From Eimeria necatrix (lineage: Eukaryota > Apicomplexa > Conoidasida > Eucoccidiorida > Eimeriidae): DNA of 22,500 nt. Under the pieces are notes generated by a model, which worked only from the letters and a program-made list of their open reading frames with translations, was not told the origin of the DNA and did no database searches. The stretch covers positions 1 through 22,500 of the forward strand of contig NW_013655269.1 in the NCBI RefSeq assembly GCF_000499385.1, given 5' to 3'. The position numbers and the translations under genes are program-made. Shown piece after piece: positions 10,186 to 16,384 of the stretch (position 1 is the first letter of the stretch; each line of letters opens with the position of its first letter).

Positions 10186-10329
10186 AGCTACGGGTTTGTG
10201 TCAGAAGAGGCTGGGGAGTTGAAGCGGGAAAAGCTTTTGGGCAGCGCCCGAGCAGCTTTGGGGCTGCTGCATTCTCAGAAAGAAAGCAAAGTTTCTAGAC
10301 GCGAAAGTTCGCAATCTGGCAGCAAATAA
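1060..10329 (+). CDS. Multi-PH-domain protein, 3' part of gene (about 20 exons, 5' end outside the window)
   Basis: I read this as one spliced gene encoding at least five consecutive PH-like modules (about 90-107 residues each) and a 46-residue tail, roughly 525 residues in the window. Exons: 1060-1111, 1322-1408, 1529-1566 (or to 1582), possibly 1684-1700, 1810-1920; 2177-2312, 3245-3306, 3542-3613; 4671-4812, 5598-5659, 5894-5980; 6793-6889, 7139-7225, 7701-7762, 8013-8087; 8340-8388, 8618-8707, 9326-9372, 9683-9763; 10188-10329. Every module begins and ends at a phase-2 intron and its exon lengths sum to a multiple of three. The penultimate exon is exactly 62 nt in modules 2, 3 and 4, and the second exon is exactly 87 nt in modules 1 and 4. 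PH domains usually bind phosphoinositides or proteins at membranes; the ligand here is unknown. Module 1 starts at an intron, so more gene is expected upstream. I do not recognise the protein by name. Confidence 0.75.
1113..1974. repeat. Telomere-like repeats in introns of PH module 1
   Basis: AAACCCT arrays at about 1115-1152, 1413-1497, 1589-1629, 1703-1716 and 1762-1778, and the opposite orientation TTTAGGG at 1924-1970. They start at, or within a few bases of, the donors at 1112, 1409, 1701 and 1921. Confidence 0.9.
2177..3613 (+). CDS. PH module 2 of the multi-PH gene (clearest PH domain)
   Basis: Exon 2177-2312 encodes VFVIRDGYLMLFEKAG, then PILRLHNADCV and REFVITHK: the classic PH opening (FVxRDGxLxxF), a polar loop, then strands 3-5. 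Exon 3245-3306 gives EEETYVFSFPTDEIYQG, and exon 3542-3613 starts with the invariant PH tryptophan (WYKKLEENGFLRRK). The donor of the first exon is AAG|GTGCGT. The second exon must end at 3306 to keep frame and the expected helix spacing, which makes a GC-AG intron (AGG|GCGAGT). The third exon ends CA|GTGAGC at 3613; the frame reads TGA across that donor. The first intron (2313-3244) contains a (CTG)n array, a tRNA gene on the same strand and a GGTGTATCGACACC motif 4 nt before the GTGCGCAG acceptor (15 nt before the exon). Confidence 0.82.
2480..2690. repeat. (CTG)n tracts in PH intron
   Basis: (CTG)11 near 2477-2512 flanked by CTGTACGTACACC and CTGTACATACACC, the palindromic motif family described elsewhere, and a second (CTG)n at 2652-2694. 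Confidence 0.85.
2840..2912 (+). tRNA. tRNA-Arg (anticodon CCG)
   Basis: A full cloverleaf folds. The acceptor stem is GAGTGAG/CTCGCTC (one G-U pair). The D arm is GCGC-loop AATGGATA-GCGC. The anticodon stem is TCGCC/GGCGG with loop CTCCGGA, anticodon CCG, reading CGG arginine codons. The variable loop is AGGTT and the T arm is GCGGG-TTCGAGT-CCCGT. The A box (TGGCGCAATGG) and B box (GGTTCGAGTCC) are canonical for RNA polymerase III. There is no intron and no encoded CCA. The gene lies on the sense strand inside the first intron of PH module 2. Confidence 0.96.
2917..2921 (+). terminator. Pol III T-run terminator of tRNA-Arg
   Basis: A run of five T begins five bases after the tRNA discriminator base, and more T runs follow (2925-2929, 2937-2941). 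This is the usual RNA polymerase III stop. Confidence 0.7.
3618..4610. repeat. T-rich degenerate repeat, intron between PH modules 2 and 3
   Basis: No gene seen. From 3840 to 4440 the strand repeats variants of CTTTTTAATTTC about 10-14 bp long; at 4436-4490 it becomes TAAATTAAAATTTTT palindromes. Strong T bias on this strand fits an intron transcribed from the + strand. Confidence 0.75.
4671..5980 (+). CDS. PH module 3 of the multi-PH gene
   Basis: Exon 4671-4812 (VGVVSKGCLELYRDYGSPG, PVISLLASRC, REIRILHS) follows CGCTTTTTAG and ends at GTAATT. Exon 5598-5659 (SPSGKRERITLDCASLAEFD, then a split R codon) is 62 nt. Exon 5894-5980 starts with the tryptophan of the last helix (WNVALHFGNFLKGE) and ends ANLTK with the AAG codon split by AA|GTAAAA. 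The lysine codon and a following TAA are visible if the splice is ignored. Phase matches both neighbours exactly: the leftover CA of module 2 plus A makes Gln, and the leftover AA here plus A of module 4 makes Lys. The last intron of this module (5660-5893) opens with AAACCCT repeats and closes with TTTAGGG repeats. Confidence 0.78.
4980..5570. repeat. T-rich degenerate repeat, intron within PH module 3
   Basis: No gene seen. Variants of TTTTTGAAGTTCTTTTAATTC are repeated from about 4990 to 5200, then the strand is T-rich without clear period. Confidence 0.65.
5662..5893. repeat. Inverted pair of telomere-like arrays filling one intron
   Basis: AAACCCT (5662-5705, then degenerate to 5738) and TTTAGGG (5815-5893) face each other across about 75 bp of unique DNA. 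The first starts on the donor (AG|GTAACCCT) and the last unit supplies the acceptor TTTAG|G. Confidence 0.9.
5985..6215. repeat. (AAAT)n microsatellite
   Basis: AAATAAAT with occasional AAATAATAAAT and CAAAT variants, directly after the donor at 5981 in the intron between PH modules 3 and 4. The long minus-strand Ile/Tyr/Leu frames over it are artefacts. Confidence 0.9.
6322..6632. repeat. GGGGCCCC array in PH intron
   Basis: Twenty-odd GGGGCCCC-type palindromes spaced about 10-20 bp apart with spacers such as CTTG, CTATG and CTGTG. It lies inside the intron between PH modules 3 and 4. Confidence 0.85.
6717..6775. repeat. (AATTA)n microsatellite
   Basis: About eleven tandem AATTA units, about 20 bp before the GATGCAG acceptor of PH module 4. 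Confidence 0.85.
6793..8087 (+). CDS. PH-like module 4 of the multi-PH gene
   Basis: Four exons. 6793-6889 is YVFPINMFEDASGRKSALLI, then ENRKIMLFATPD. 7139-7225 is ASDPILCFDASECEV, then RKLRVYVN. 7701-7762 is RNTKQEQRIDFILPLAKDLD plus a split R codon. 8013-8087 is YAAACQRDAFPEAIVGKPVE, then RLSIP. The donors are GAC|GTGAGG, AAC|GTGAGT, AG|GTGAAG and CC|GTGCGC. The acceptors are GATGCAG, GCGTTCAG, (CTG)3CAG and TTCTCGCAG. Compared with modules 2, 3 and 5, the helix position usually occupied by Trp is Tyr, and the first exon carries an extra N-terminal strand or loop of about 12 residues. If the last donor is ignored, the frame runs CASRV and stops in the TTTAGGG array, which would mimic a gene end. 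Confidence 0.72.
6896..7132. repeat. Two TTTAGGG arrays in a PH module 4 intron
   Basis: Arrays at 6897-6957 and 7068-7128 separated by about 110 bp of unique sequence. The first begins 7 nt after the GTGAGG donor, the second ends 6 nt before the GTTCAG acceptor. Confidence 0.9.
7372..7446. repeat. Short 17-bp tandem repeat CAGCTGGGGTGTATAGG
   Basis: Four to five copies of a 17-bp unit, closely related to the larger array at 21165-21430 (CAGCTGGGGTGTCTGTA). It is followed at 7479-7520 by (AAAT)n. Confidence 0.85.
7634..7801. repeat. Telomere-like arrays around a PH exon
   Basis: TTTAGGG at 7635-7678 before exon 7701-7762, and AAACCCT at 7772-7794 starting 9 nt after its GTGAAG donor: the same exon is flanked by inward-opposed orientations. 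Confidence 0.85.
8097..8305. repeat. Degenerate TTTAGGG array
   Basis: A perfect start (8097-8133) decays into variants (TATAGGG, TTTGAGGG, TTCGGG) over 200 bp, suggesting an older array. It begins 9 nt after the CC|GTGCGC donor of PH module 4. Confidence 0.85.
8340..9763 (+). CDS. PH-like module 5 of the multi-PH gene
   Basis: Exon 8340-8388 (FVLCRKGLLAVYKSKF) ends at TTT|GTGAGT. Exon 8618-8707 (HAHAELTLEVSKYSF, then LTYIFTSSEGK) ends at GTAAAA. Exon 9326-9372 (DPPRKATVTSPDSRE plus a split R codon) ends at GTAATG. Exon 9683-9763 (WDFALKIVGFKPFANVQ onward) ends at AT|GTGCGC. The first two exons together align over their full length with the single 142-nt exon of module 3 (KGLLAVYKSKF against KGCLELYRDYG), so no extra exon is needed between them. 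The third exon is 47 nt, 15 nt (five codons) shorter than in modules 2-4. An alternative phase-0 donor at 9729 exists but would break the phase of the terminal exon. Confidence 0.75.
8411..8612. repeat. Two TTTAGGG arrays in a PH module 5 intron
   Basis: Arrays at 8412-8458 and 8562-8610, with about 100 bp of unique sequence between. The second ends within 8 nt of the GTGCAG acceptor of exon 8618. Confidence 0.88.
8745..9300. repeat. AT-rich degenerate repeat in a PH module 5 intron
   Basis: Loose tandem of TTTAAATTATATTTATATTTCTA, roughly 21-28 bp, from 8880 to 9240, preceded by ATTT microsatellite. No gene seen. Confidence 0.7.
9377..9434. repeat. (TGCA)n self-complementary microsatellite
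   Basis: About fourteen uninterrupted GCAT/TGCA units just inside the GTAATG donor at 9373, with further ATGCATGC scattered to 9580. The sequence is fully self-complementary. Confidence 0.92.
9631..9808. repeat. Telomere-like arrays flanking exon 9683-9763
   Basis: TTTAGGG at 9631-9665 upstream and AAACCCT at 9772-9808 downstream, the latter starting 7 nt after the GTGCGC donor. The arrangement repeats that seen around exon 7701-7762. Confidence 0.88.
9839..10187. repeat. (CTG)n tract running into the acceptor of the last PH exon
   Basis: CTG with CTA, CTC and TTC interruptions; pure (CTG)n at 10139-10184 and then CAG|C. The repeat itself supplies the 3' splice site. Poly-Leu, poly-Cys and poly-Ser frames here are artefacts. 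Confidence 0.88.
10188..10329 (+). CDS. Terminal exon of the multi-PH gene
   Basis: A (CTG)n tract runs directly into CTGCAG|C at 10187/10188. The frame supplied by module 5 (leftover AT plus C makes Ile) reads YGFVSEEAGELKREKLLGSA, then a short helical stretch and a Ser/Lys/Arg-rich end (KVSRRESSQSGSK). It stops at TAA 10327-10329. Unlike the apparent stops at 1922, 3615 and 5982, this one does not overlap a GT donor, and AATAAA follows at once in AAATAAAATCC. I therefore take it as the true C-terminus; no matching exon was found further downstream. Confidence 0.6.
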
Positions 10330-11180
10330 AATCCATTTTAATCTTTTTTTCCTTTTTTTTTCCTTTTCTTCTCTTTTGCTGCTGCTCTCCCTCACCCCTT
10401 TGCTGCTGCTGCTCTCGCTGCTGCTCACCGGCCAAACGGCAGCTCCCCGGTGTACGTACACCCCGCACTGCGGCTGCTGCTGCTGCAGCTCGCTAATTTT
10501 CCTTCTTTGTTTCTCCCTTGAAATTGCTTCGAGCTCTTATGAATTATGAGAAGAGATTTTCAGTCAGGCTGGGGTTTGCGGACTGCGCTAGCAGCAGAAC
10601 TCGGCGAGGGTTTAGGGTTTAGGGTTTAGGGTTTAGGGTTTAGGGTTTAGGGTTTCGGCGGTGCCACAGCATAGCGATAGCTGCCCAGCTGCTTCTTTAG
10701 GAGCTTTCCAGCCTGTCTCTACACTTCAGGTGCCGAGCTAGGGTTTGGAGGGTTTAGGGTTTAGGGTTAAGGGTTTAGGGTTTAGGGTTTAGGGTTTAGG
10801 TCATGACTTATCCTCTCTACGCCCAATCCGCGAGCACCTTGGGGGCCCCTCTGGGGCCCCCTGGGGGCCCCTTTTGGGCCCTTTGGGGGCCCCACTGGGG
10901 CCCCTTGGGGGCCCCTCTTGGGAACTTTGGGGGCCCCTTTTGGGTTCTTTGGGGGCCCCCCGTGGGGCCCCCGAAGTACCCAAAGAAGGGCCTTTTGGTG
11001 TGTGTGCGGGTGTACGTACAGCTGAATTTGGATTGCGGAAAAGGCGGTGCTGCAGCAGGAGCTGCGGATACACCTGAGTGGCTGGTTTGCTGCAGCAGCA
11101 GAACTGGGGGTTTGTTAATTGATTTAAAAAGCTAAATGGAGAGTTTTAATTATTTAAAAGTCAATTTTGAATTATTAAAA
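10330..11180. other. Intergenic region between the multi-PH gene and the mitochondrial gene
   Basis: No gene can be supported. It holds T-rich sequence (10340-10375), a perfect 14-bp palindrome GGTGTACGTACACC at 10449-10462, TTTAGGG arrays (10609-10653, 10754-10799), a GGGGCCCC array (10838-10985) and a half motif GGTGTACGTACAGCTG at 11009. A short ATG frame at 10803 (MTYPLYAQSASTL) runs straight into the G/C array and is not convincing. Confidence 0.6.
10838..10985. repeat. GGGGGCCCC array
   Basis: About eight GGGGGCCCC palindromes with TTTTGGGAACTTT-type spacers, lying between the 3' end of the multi-PH gene and the next gene. Confidence 0.85.
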
Positions 11181-11259
11181 ACTGGAAATGTCTTCTAATC
11201 CCGCGGGCCTCCGCGGCTGCTGCTCAGTCAGCTGCTGCATGCGCAGCAGCAGCCGCGCA

Positions 11260-11296
<37 letters not shown>

Positions 11297-11424
11297 GCAG
11301 TCTGAGGTTCTTTCGCGCGATCTCGTTTGCAAAAGCTGAAATTGATAATTTCTGTAGAGTTTGGAGTCTGGGGCTTCCGGGGGAGCCTCGAGAAGCAGCA
11401 ATTAGCTGCGGATTGCGACGGAGC

Positions 11425-11457
<33 letters not shown>

Positions 11458-11461
11458 AGCA
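11181..11461. other. Upstream region of the mitochondrial-protein gene, with CAG/CTG tracts
   Basis: Contains (CAG)n at 11263-11295 and (CTG)n at 11428-11456, the latter directly before the chosen ATG. Some frames are open through it, but composition changes from unique to repeat several times. I treat it as a likely 5' leader or promoter. Confidence 0.4.
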
Positions 11462-12342
11462 ATGACTGCTGCTGCTTGCCCTGCTGCTGCGCTGCTGCGC
11501 CGCAGCCTTCCCAGGCTGCACTTCTCCATTGCGCCGCTGCAGTCCTTCAGCCCGACGAACCCGCAGTTCCACCCGCCGGGCGCGGACTGCGGCGCGAAGC
11601 GGCCCTGGCAGGGGATGGATATGCGCAAAATTAACTCTCCCAAGTACATTAGTCACAAAATAAAAAGAGTTCCGATGACTTCTGGTGCGCAAAAAGTCCA
11701 AAAAGACTCCAGATCGCCTCCGATCGGCCTCTGTGCAGAAACTTGAATTTCGGAAACTTGAATTTTTGAGGTGTACAGACACCTCAAAAATTCAAGTTTC
11801 CGCGCGCGCCCGCCCGATCTTCTCACTTTATTTCTTTTTTATCTTTTTTTATGTCTTTTTTCGCATTTTTTTTGCATTTTCCTCTTTAATTTGCTTTTCC
11901 GCAGGATATCAGTACTTGAACTTCACGACTCCGTCGATATACGCGCCGACGCAGGCGGACATCGCGGTCTTCTTCGACACTGAAAACTGCTACAAAGTCT
12001 ACACCCCCAAGCAGCTCTTTCTCGCCGCCTGGCCCCAACTTCGTTTTCTCCTTATGTGTCTTTTGGCAGTTTCTTTTCCCTCAGTCCCAATTCTCCTTTT
12101 CGTGCTTTACATGAACAGGTTCGAACCCATGGAACAGGTCATGGACCGCGACGAGTACTGGCGCCACTTCAAGTACGCTAGCCTTTAGGGTTTAGGGTTT
12201 AGGGTTTAGGGTTTAGGGTTTAGGGTTTGGGGTTTCGGGGCGCGGAGTTCGTTTCTGTTCAACGCAGCCGACCACCGCACAAACCCTCGACCCAACAGGC
12301 CAACTAAATGATCAAATAAATGAATTTAATTAATTAATTAAT

Positions 12343-12401
<59 letters not shown>

Positions 12402-12539
12402 TTCAGGTGGCACTACTTTGGCCCCGACCTGGACCACCACGCCTACACGCAATACCTCGAGGCCCGCAGAGCCAAAAAGTGGAGGGGCGTCGACGTCGAC
12501 CCCGAAGACTATATTCCCCCTCAGTACAAAAACCTCTAA
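11462..12539 (+). CDS. Putative mitochondrial single-pass membrane protein, 207 aa
   Basis: Three exons: 11462-11684, 11905-12172 and 12407-12539. The first codes for MTAAACPAAALLRRSLPRLH, a typical mitochondrial presequence (Ala/Leu/Arg/Ser, no acid), then PGADCGAKRPWQGMDMRK. It ends G|GTGCGC. The second follows TTTTCCGCAG and reads YQYLNFTTPSIYAPTQADIA, then a membrane segment at about residues 122-144 (FLLMCLLAVSFPSVP onward), then YWRHF. The third follows ATTTATTCAG and reads WHYFGPDLDHHAYTQYLEAR, ending DYIPPQYKNL and TAA. All phases agree (Gly and Lys codons are split). An N-terminal matrix-side part, one membrane span and an acidic/aromatic tail would suit an accessory subunit of an inner-membrane complex, but that is inference and I do not recognise the family. 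The same frame is open upstream to an ATG at 11327 through poly-Ala; I prefer 11462 because it starts the presequence. Confidence 0.78.
11751..11802. repeat. Perfect 24-bp inverted repeat with 4-nt loop, in an intron
   Basis: Arm 11751-11774 and arm 11779-11802 are exact reverse complements, separated by ACAG. The tip is GAGGTGTacagACACCTC, a member of the dispersed palindrome family. It sits in intron 1 (11685-11904) of the 207-aa gene. A partial copy of the arm (GAAACTTGAATTT) lies immediately upstream at 11738-11750. Confidence 0.95.
12184..12404. repeat. TTTAGGG and ATTT arrays in intron 2 of the 207-aa gene
   Basis: TTTAGGG (12185-12228) begins 12 nt after the GTACGC donor. (ATTT)n (12347-12402) runs into the acceptor ATTCAG at 12406. 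The two repeat classes thus mark opposite ends of the intron. Confidence 0.92.
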
Positions 12540-12545
12540 ACCCAC

Positions 12546-13395
12546 AAAGGGGCCCCCAGGGGCCCCCAAGGGTTGCTAGGGGGCCCCCAGGGGGCCCCCT
12601 AGGGTTGCTAGGGGGCCCCCAAGGGTTGCTAGGGGGCCCCCAGGGGGCCCCCAAGGGTTCTCTATGGGAGCCCCCAAGGGTTCTCTATGGGGGCCCCCAA
12701 GGGTTCTCTATGGAGGCCCCCAAGGGTTCGCTAGGGGGCCCCGAAGGGGTCGCTGGGGGGCCCCCAAGGGTTCGCTAGGGGGGCCCCAAAGGGTTTGTAG
12801 GGGGCCCTCAGGGGGCCCCTAGGGGGGTCCTCAAGGGGGTTGTAGGGATTCCCAAAGGGTCCGTAGGGGGCCCCCTGGGGGCCCCAAGGGGGCCCCCGGG
12901 GGTCTGCAGGGGGCCCTCTTGGGGCCCCTAGGGGGCCCCAGGGGGCCCCCTGGGGGGGTCCCAGGGTCTTGCAGGGGGCCCTTAGTTCCCGAAGGGGAAA
13001 GGGGGCCCTGTGGTGCTGCCTTAGGGGCCCCCAGCTCCTTTGGGGGGCCCCCAGTTCCTTCGGGGGCCCCCAGTTCCTTTGGGGGGCCCCTTAGAGCTGC
13101 AAGGGGGGCCCCCGTTCCTTTGGGGGGCCCCCAGTTCCCTTAGGGGGCCCCTCAGTGCTGCTCCAGGGGCCCCTAGTTCGCCCAGGGGGCCTTTGCTTCC
13201 CAGAATGGGGGCCCCTAGGGGGGCCCCTAGGGGGCCCCCTAGGCCCCTTGGGGGCCCCTAGGGGCCCCCAGGGGGCCCCAGGGGTATGGAAAGGACTCTG
13301 GGGTCCTTAGGGGGCCCCCAAGGGGCCCCAGGGGTATGGAAGAAACTATGGGGGCCCCTAGGGGGCCCCCGGGGGCCCCCAGGGGGCCCCCTAGG
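12546..13395. repeat. Long GGGGGCCCC array between two convergent genes
   Basis: About 850 bp of GGGGGCCCC palindromes. The 5' part has a regular 23-bp unit (GGGGGCCCCCAAGGGTTCTC and close variants); the 3' part has longer spacers with AGTTCCTTT and GGTATGGA. It starts 7 nt after the stop codon at 12539 and ends before the 3' end of the minus-strand gene. Gly/Pro-rich frames here are artefacts. Confidence 0.9.
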
Positions 13396-13464
13396 GTATA
13401 AGAGGAGACGGGAGATGGGTGTGTTACTGTGGGGGTATTTGGGTGGCGTTTGTGTGCTGGGTTG

Positions 13465-13720
13465 TAAACCCTAAACCCTAAACCCTAAACCCTAAACCCT
13501 CTCGCGTGGCCTTCTGGGGCGGAAGGCGGGGCGAAGAGTGCAGCAGGAAATTTTGCTGCTGCTGCTTTGTGGAGGTTTTGGAACTCTAAACCCTAGCAGC
13601 AAATGCAAGAAGTCCGACCTAAACCCTAAACCCTAGATTGAGGCGGACTAAACCCTAAACCCTAAACCCTAAGCAGATCTCTGAGTGACTGGCTGACGGG
13701 CTGTCCAGGCTGCTTCAGGG

Positions 13721-13767
<47 letters not shown>

Positions 13768-13880
13768 GGTAGCAAAGTTAGTGCAGCAAAACCCTAAACC
13801 CTCGAAAAGCTATGGGCCTGCGCTGCCTCTTGGGACTAGGGTTTAGGGTTTAGGGTTTAGGGTTTAGGGTTTGGCGTGGG
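13465..13880. repeat. AAACCCT, (CTG)n and TTTAGGG arrays 3' of the minus-strand gene
   Basis: AAACCCT at 13466-13499, 13617-13633 and 13650-13671; (CTG)n at 13721-13765; TTTAGGG at 13839-13873. Small unique pieces between them might be minus-strand exons or 3' untranslated sequence, but no frame is convincing. Confidence 0.75.
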
Positions 13881-13884
13881 TTTG

Positions 13885-14001
13885 TCAGTCGTAAGGCATG
13901 AGTATGTCATTTGCAAACCACCACAATACATTTTGCTGCAGATCCTGCCTTTCTTTTTCCTGCTGCAGCACAGCAGCAGCATCCCGGGCTCGCTCTTCCC
14001 G

Positions 14002-14049
<48 letters not shown>

Positions 14050-14710
14050 GTCAGGGTCACATGCGTCTCTACTCTGCACGCAAGACGGTCCATGGTCTGC
14101 AGCAGCTGCAGCAGCAGCAGCAGCTGCTGCTGCTGCAGCAGCTGCAGGAGCATCAGCACGCAAGGACGCAGTTCTTGCTGCTGCTGCTGCTGCTCCGGTT
14201 GCAGCAGCAGCAGCAGCTGCTGCTGCTCCTTCAGCTTGAGCTGCTGTGGGGCCCGCAGGCGCTGCGTCCTTTGTTTGCGCGGCAGAGCTGCTGCTGCTGC
14301 TTGCTGCTGCCAGCATGCTGCTGCTGCCGCTGCTGCTGCTGCTTGCTGCTGCCAGCCTGCTGCTGCTGCCGCTTCTCCGCAGCAGCAGCAGCCTCCTCTT
14401 GTCAAGGAGGAATTTAACTGCAGCAGCAGCAGCAGCAAAAGTGGGGGCTGAGGCGCTGCGGCGAATGGGCGGCGCTGCTGCGGTGTCTGTACACCTCAAG
14501 CTGCTGCTGCTGCTGCTGCACAAGGCCAGCCGCTGCCGCAGCGACCGCCCCGCTAAGGGGTGGCTTCTGCTGCTGCTGCTGCTGCTGCAGCTGCTGCAGC
14601 TGCTGCTGCATCTGCTGCTGTTGCTGCTGCTGCCGGTTCTGGGCGTGCCGCTCGTGCTGCTGCTGTCGCTCGTGTTGCTGTTGGAAGGCGCCGGCGCTGC
14701 TGCTGATGTA

Positions 14711-14745
<35 letters not shown>

Positions 14746-14884
14746 TGTGTTTGCTGCACTTCTCCTTTTCTGCCTCCGGGCCTCCCGCGAGAGGTGCAGC
14801 AGCTCCATCTGCAGCGCAACAATTCCCGGTGTCTGCACAGCTGCTTGCTGCTCCTTCTGCCTTGCTGCTGCTGCTGCTGCTGCT

Positions 14885-14918
<34 letters not shown>

Positions 14919-15006
14919 CTTTGTCTCTGTCGCGGCTGCCGCCAACCACCCCAAGCAGACGCGAACTAAACGCCGTCGCTAGGTCCCGCATAAACGAGAA
15001 GCTTCT

Positions 15007-15050
<44 letters not shown>

Positions 15051-15168
15051 GCTCTGCTGCTGCTGCTAAAACTCGTTGCTGCTGAGTGCCTTTCCAGAGG
15101 CCTGTGGCAGCGCAGCAGCAGACAACAGCAAAATTGCTTTTGAAAGAAAATGCGAAGTGGAAATTAAT

Positions 15169-15209
<41 letters not shown>

Positions 15210-15332
15210 ATCAGATGCAGACAAGAAAATGAGAACCCACCAGAAGCAGCAGACTGGTCCTCCTGCAAAAAGCCCCTCATCACCTCCTCCCTGAAAACGC
15301 AGCAGCAGCAGCAGCAGCAGCTAAAGCAACAA

Positions 15333-15363
<31 letters not shown>

Positions 15364-15675
15364 TAAAGCAACAGCAGCAGCAGCAGCAGACGCAGCAAAA
15401 GCAAAACAGCAGCAGCAGCAACAGCAGGAGCCCAAAGGAGAAAAAGCTGCAGTAGCCGCAACAGCAATATTGGCTCCAACAGCAGCTGCAGAAGCAGCAG
15501 CAGCAGCAGCAGCAGCAGCTGCTGCTGCTGGCTGCTGCTGCTGCAGCAAAACCCAGGGAGGAGACTGCAGCTTACGCGGTTCTCTCGCGCCCTTGTCTAT
15601 CCCTTGCGGCGGGAAAGAAGGCGCCCGCAGCAGCAAGCATTTCCTGCTGCTGCTGCTGCTGCAGCTGCTGCTGCA

Positions 15676-15707
<32 letters not shown>

Positions 15708-15844
15708 GCTGCAAAGGGGGGCTGGGATCGAACACGATCCCGATCCCCATCTTCCGATCCCTCCAAAGTCAACTCCGCCCAGTCCTCTTCTGCTTCCGAC
15801 TCGCTGCTGCCTTCACTCGAAGTTTCTATTATCAAAGGCAGCAA

Positions 15845-15882
<38 letters not shown>

Positions 15883-16114
15883 GGCTGCTGCTGCTGCGCT
15901 CAATGTCCCCCACCGCCCGCAGCACCCCCACGCCCTCCTCGAGGCCCCCCTCCAAAGGGTACAAGTGGGCCTCCAAGGGGGCCCCCTACGGGGGCCAGCT
16001 GGGGGCCCCAGGGGGGCCCCTGTCGAGGAGCAGCAGTGGAAGGAGGGTCTGTTGCTGCTGCTGCTGCATGGCGCAGCAGCTCCTGCATTGCCTTGATGCT
16101 GGGGTGCTGCAGCA

Positions 16115-16146
<32 letters not shown>

Positions 16147-16200
16147 AGGCGGAGCAGCTGCTGCTGCTCTTGACGCGGCGGGTCCGCAGCGCGGTAGGCG

Positions 16201-16247
<47 letters not shown>

Positions 16248-16358
16248 AAATGCGTGGATGCCTCTTGGTCTGTCTGCTGCTGCAGCAAGCGGCTGGGCGG
16301 CGGTGGGCAGGGGCCAAAGGGGGGGGGCAGCAGCAGCAGCATCGGACATTGCCATCAT
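13885..16358 (-). CDS. Low-complexity Ala/Gln/Ser-rich protein, spliced, minus strand
   Basis: Start ATG at 16358 (MMAMSDAAAAAPPLWPLPTA). The first exon has poly-Gln blocks and HPSIKAMQELLRHAAAA. From about 15970 the coding frame changes and reads HLYPLEGGLEEGVGVLRAVG, then an acidic stretch (SSEGSSESEAEEDWAELTLE) to a GC|GTAAGC donor after 15576. Exon 15290-15241 (EEVMRGFLQEDQSAAS) follows CGTTTTCAG. Exon 15101-13885 follows GCCACAG and runs without a stop for 404 codons: LWKGTQQQRVLAAAAER, poly-Gln, MRDLATAFSSRLLGVVGGSR, poly-Ala/Ser blocks, and the end QQNVLWWFANDILMPYD. Phases fit at both later junctions. The homopolymer runs come from CAG-type repeats, a known feature of Eimeria proteins. 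No domain recognised, so no function given. The first junction is unresolved, and other introns could hide in the repeats. Confidence 0.65.
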
Positions 16359-16384
16359 GTTTTTTCGTTCTTTTTTTGAATAAT

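Noticed and set aside
10803..10860. ATG frame MTYPLYAQSASTL as a first exon
   Set aside because: It opens into the GGGGCCCC array and has no donor in phase with the next exon; the mitochondrial presequence at 11462 is a better start.
12403..13474. Gly/Pro-rich open frames over the GGGGGCCCC array
   Set aside because: Present on both strands and produced by the repeat; no unique residues.
13500..13700. Minus-strand exons beyond the stop at 13885
   Set aside because: One stretch (SSKTSTKQQQQNFLLHSSPR) is open but cannot be joined in phase to anything and lies downstream of a clear stop.
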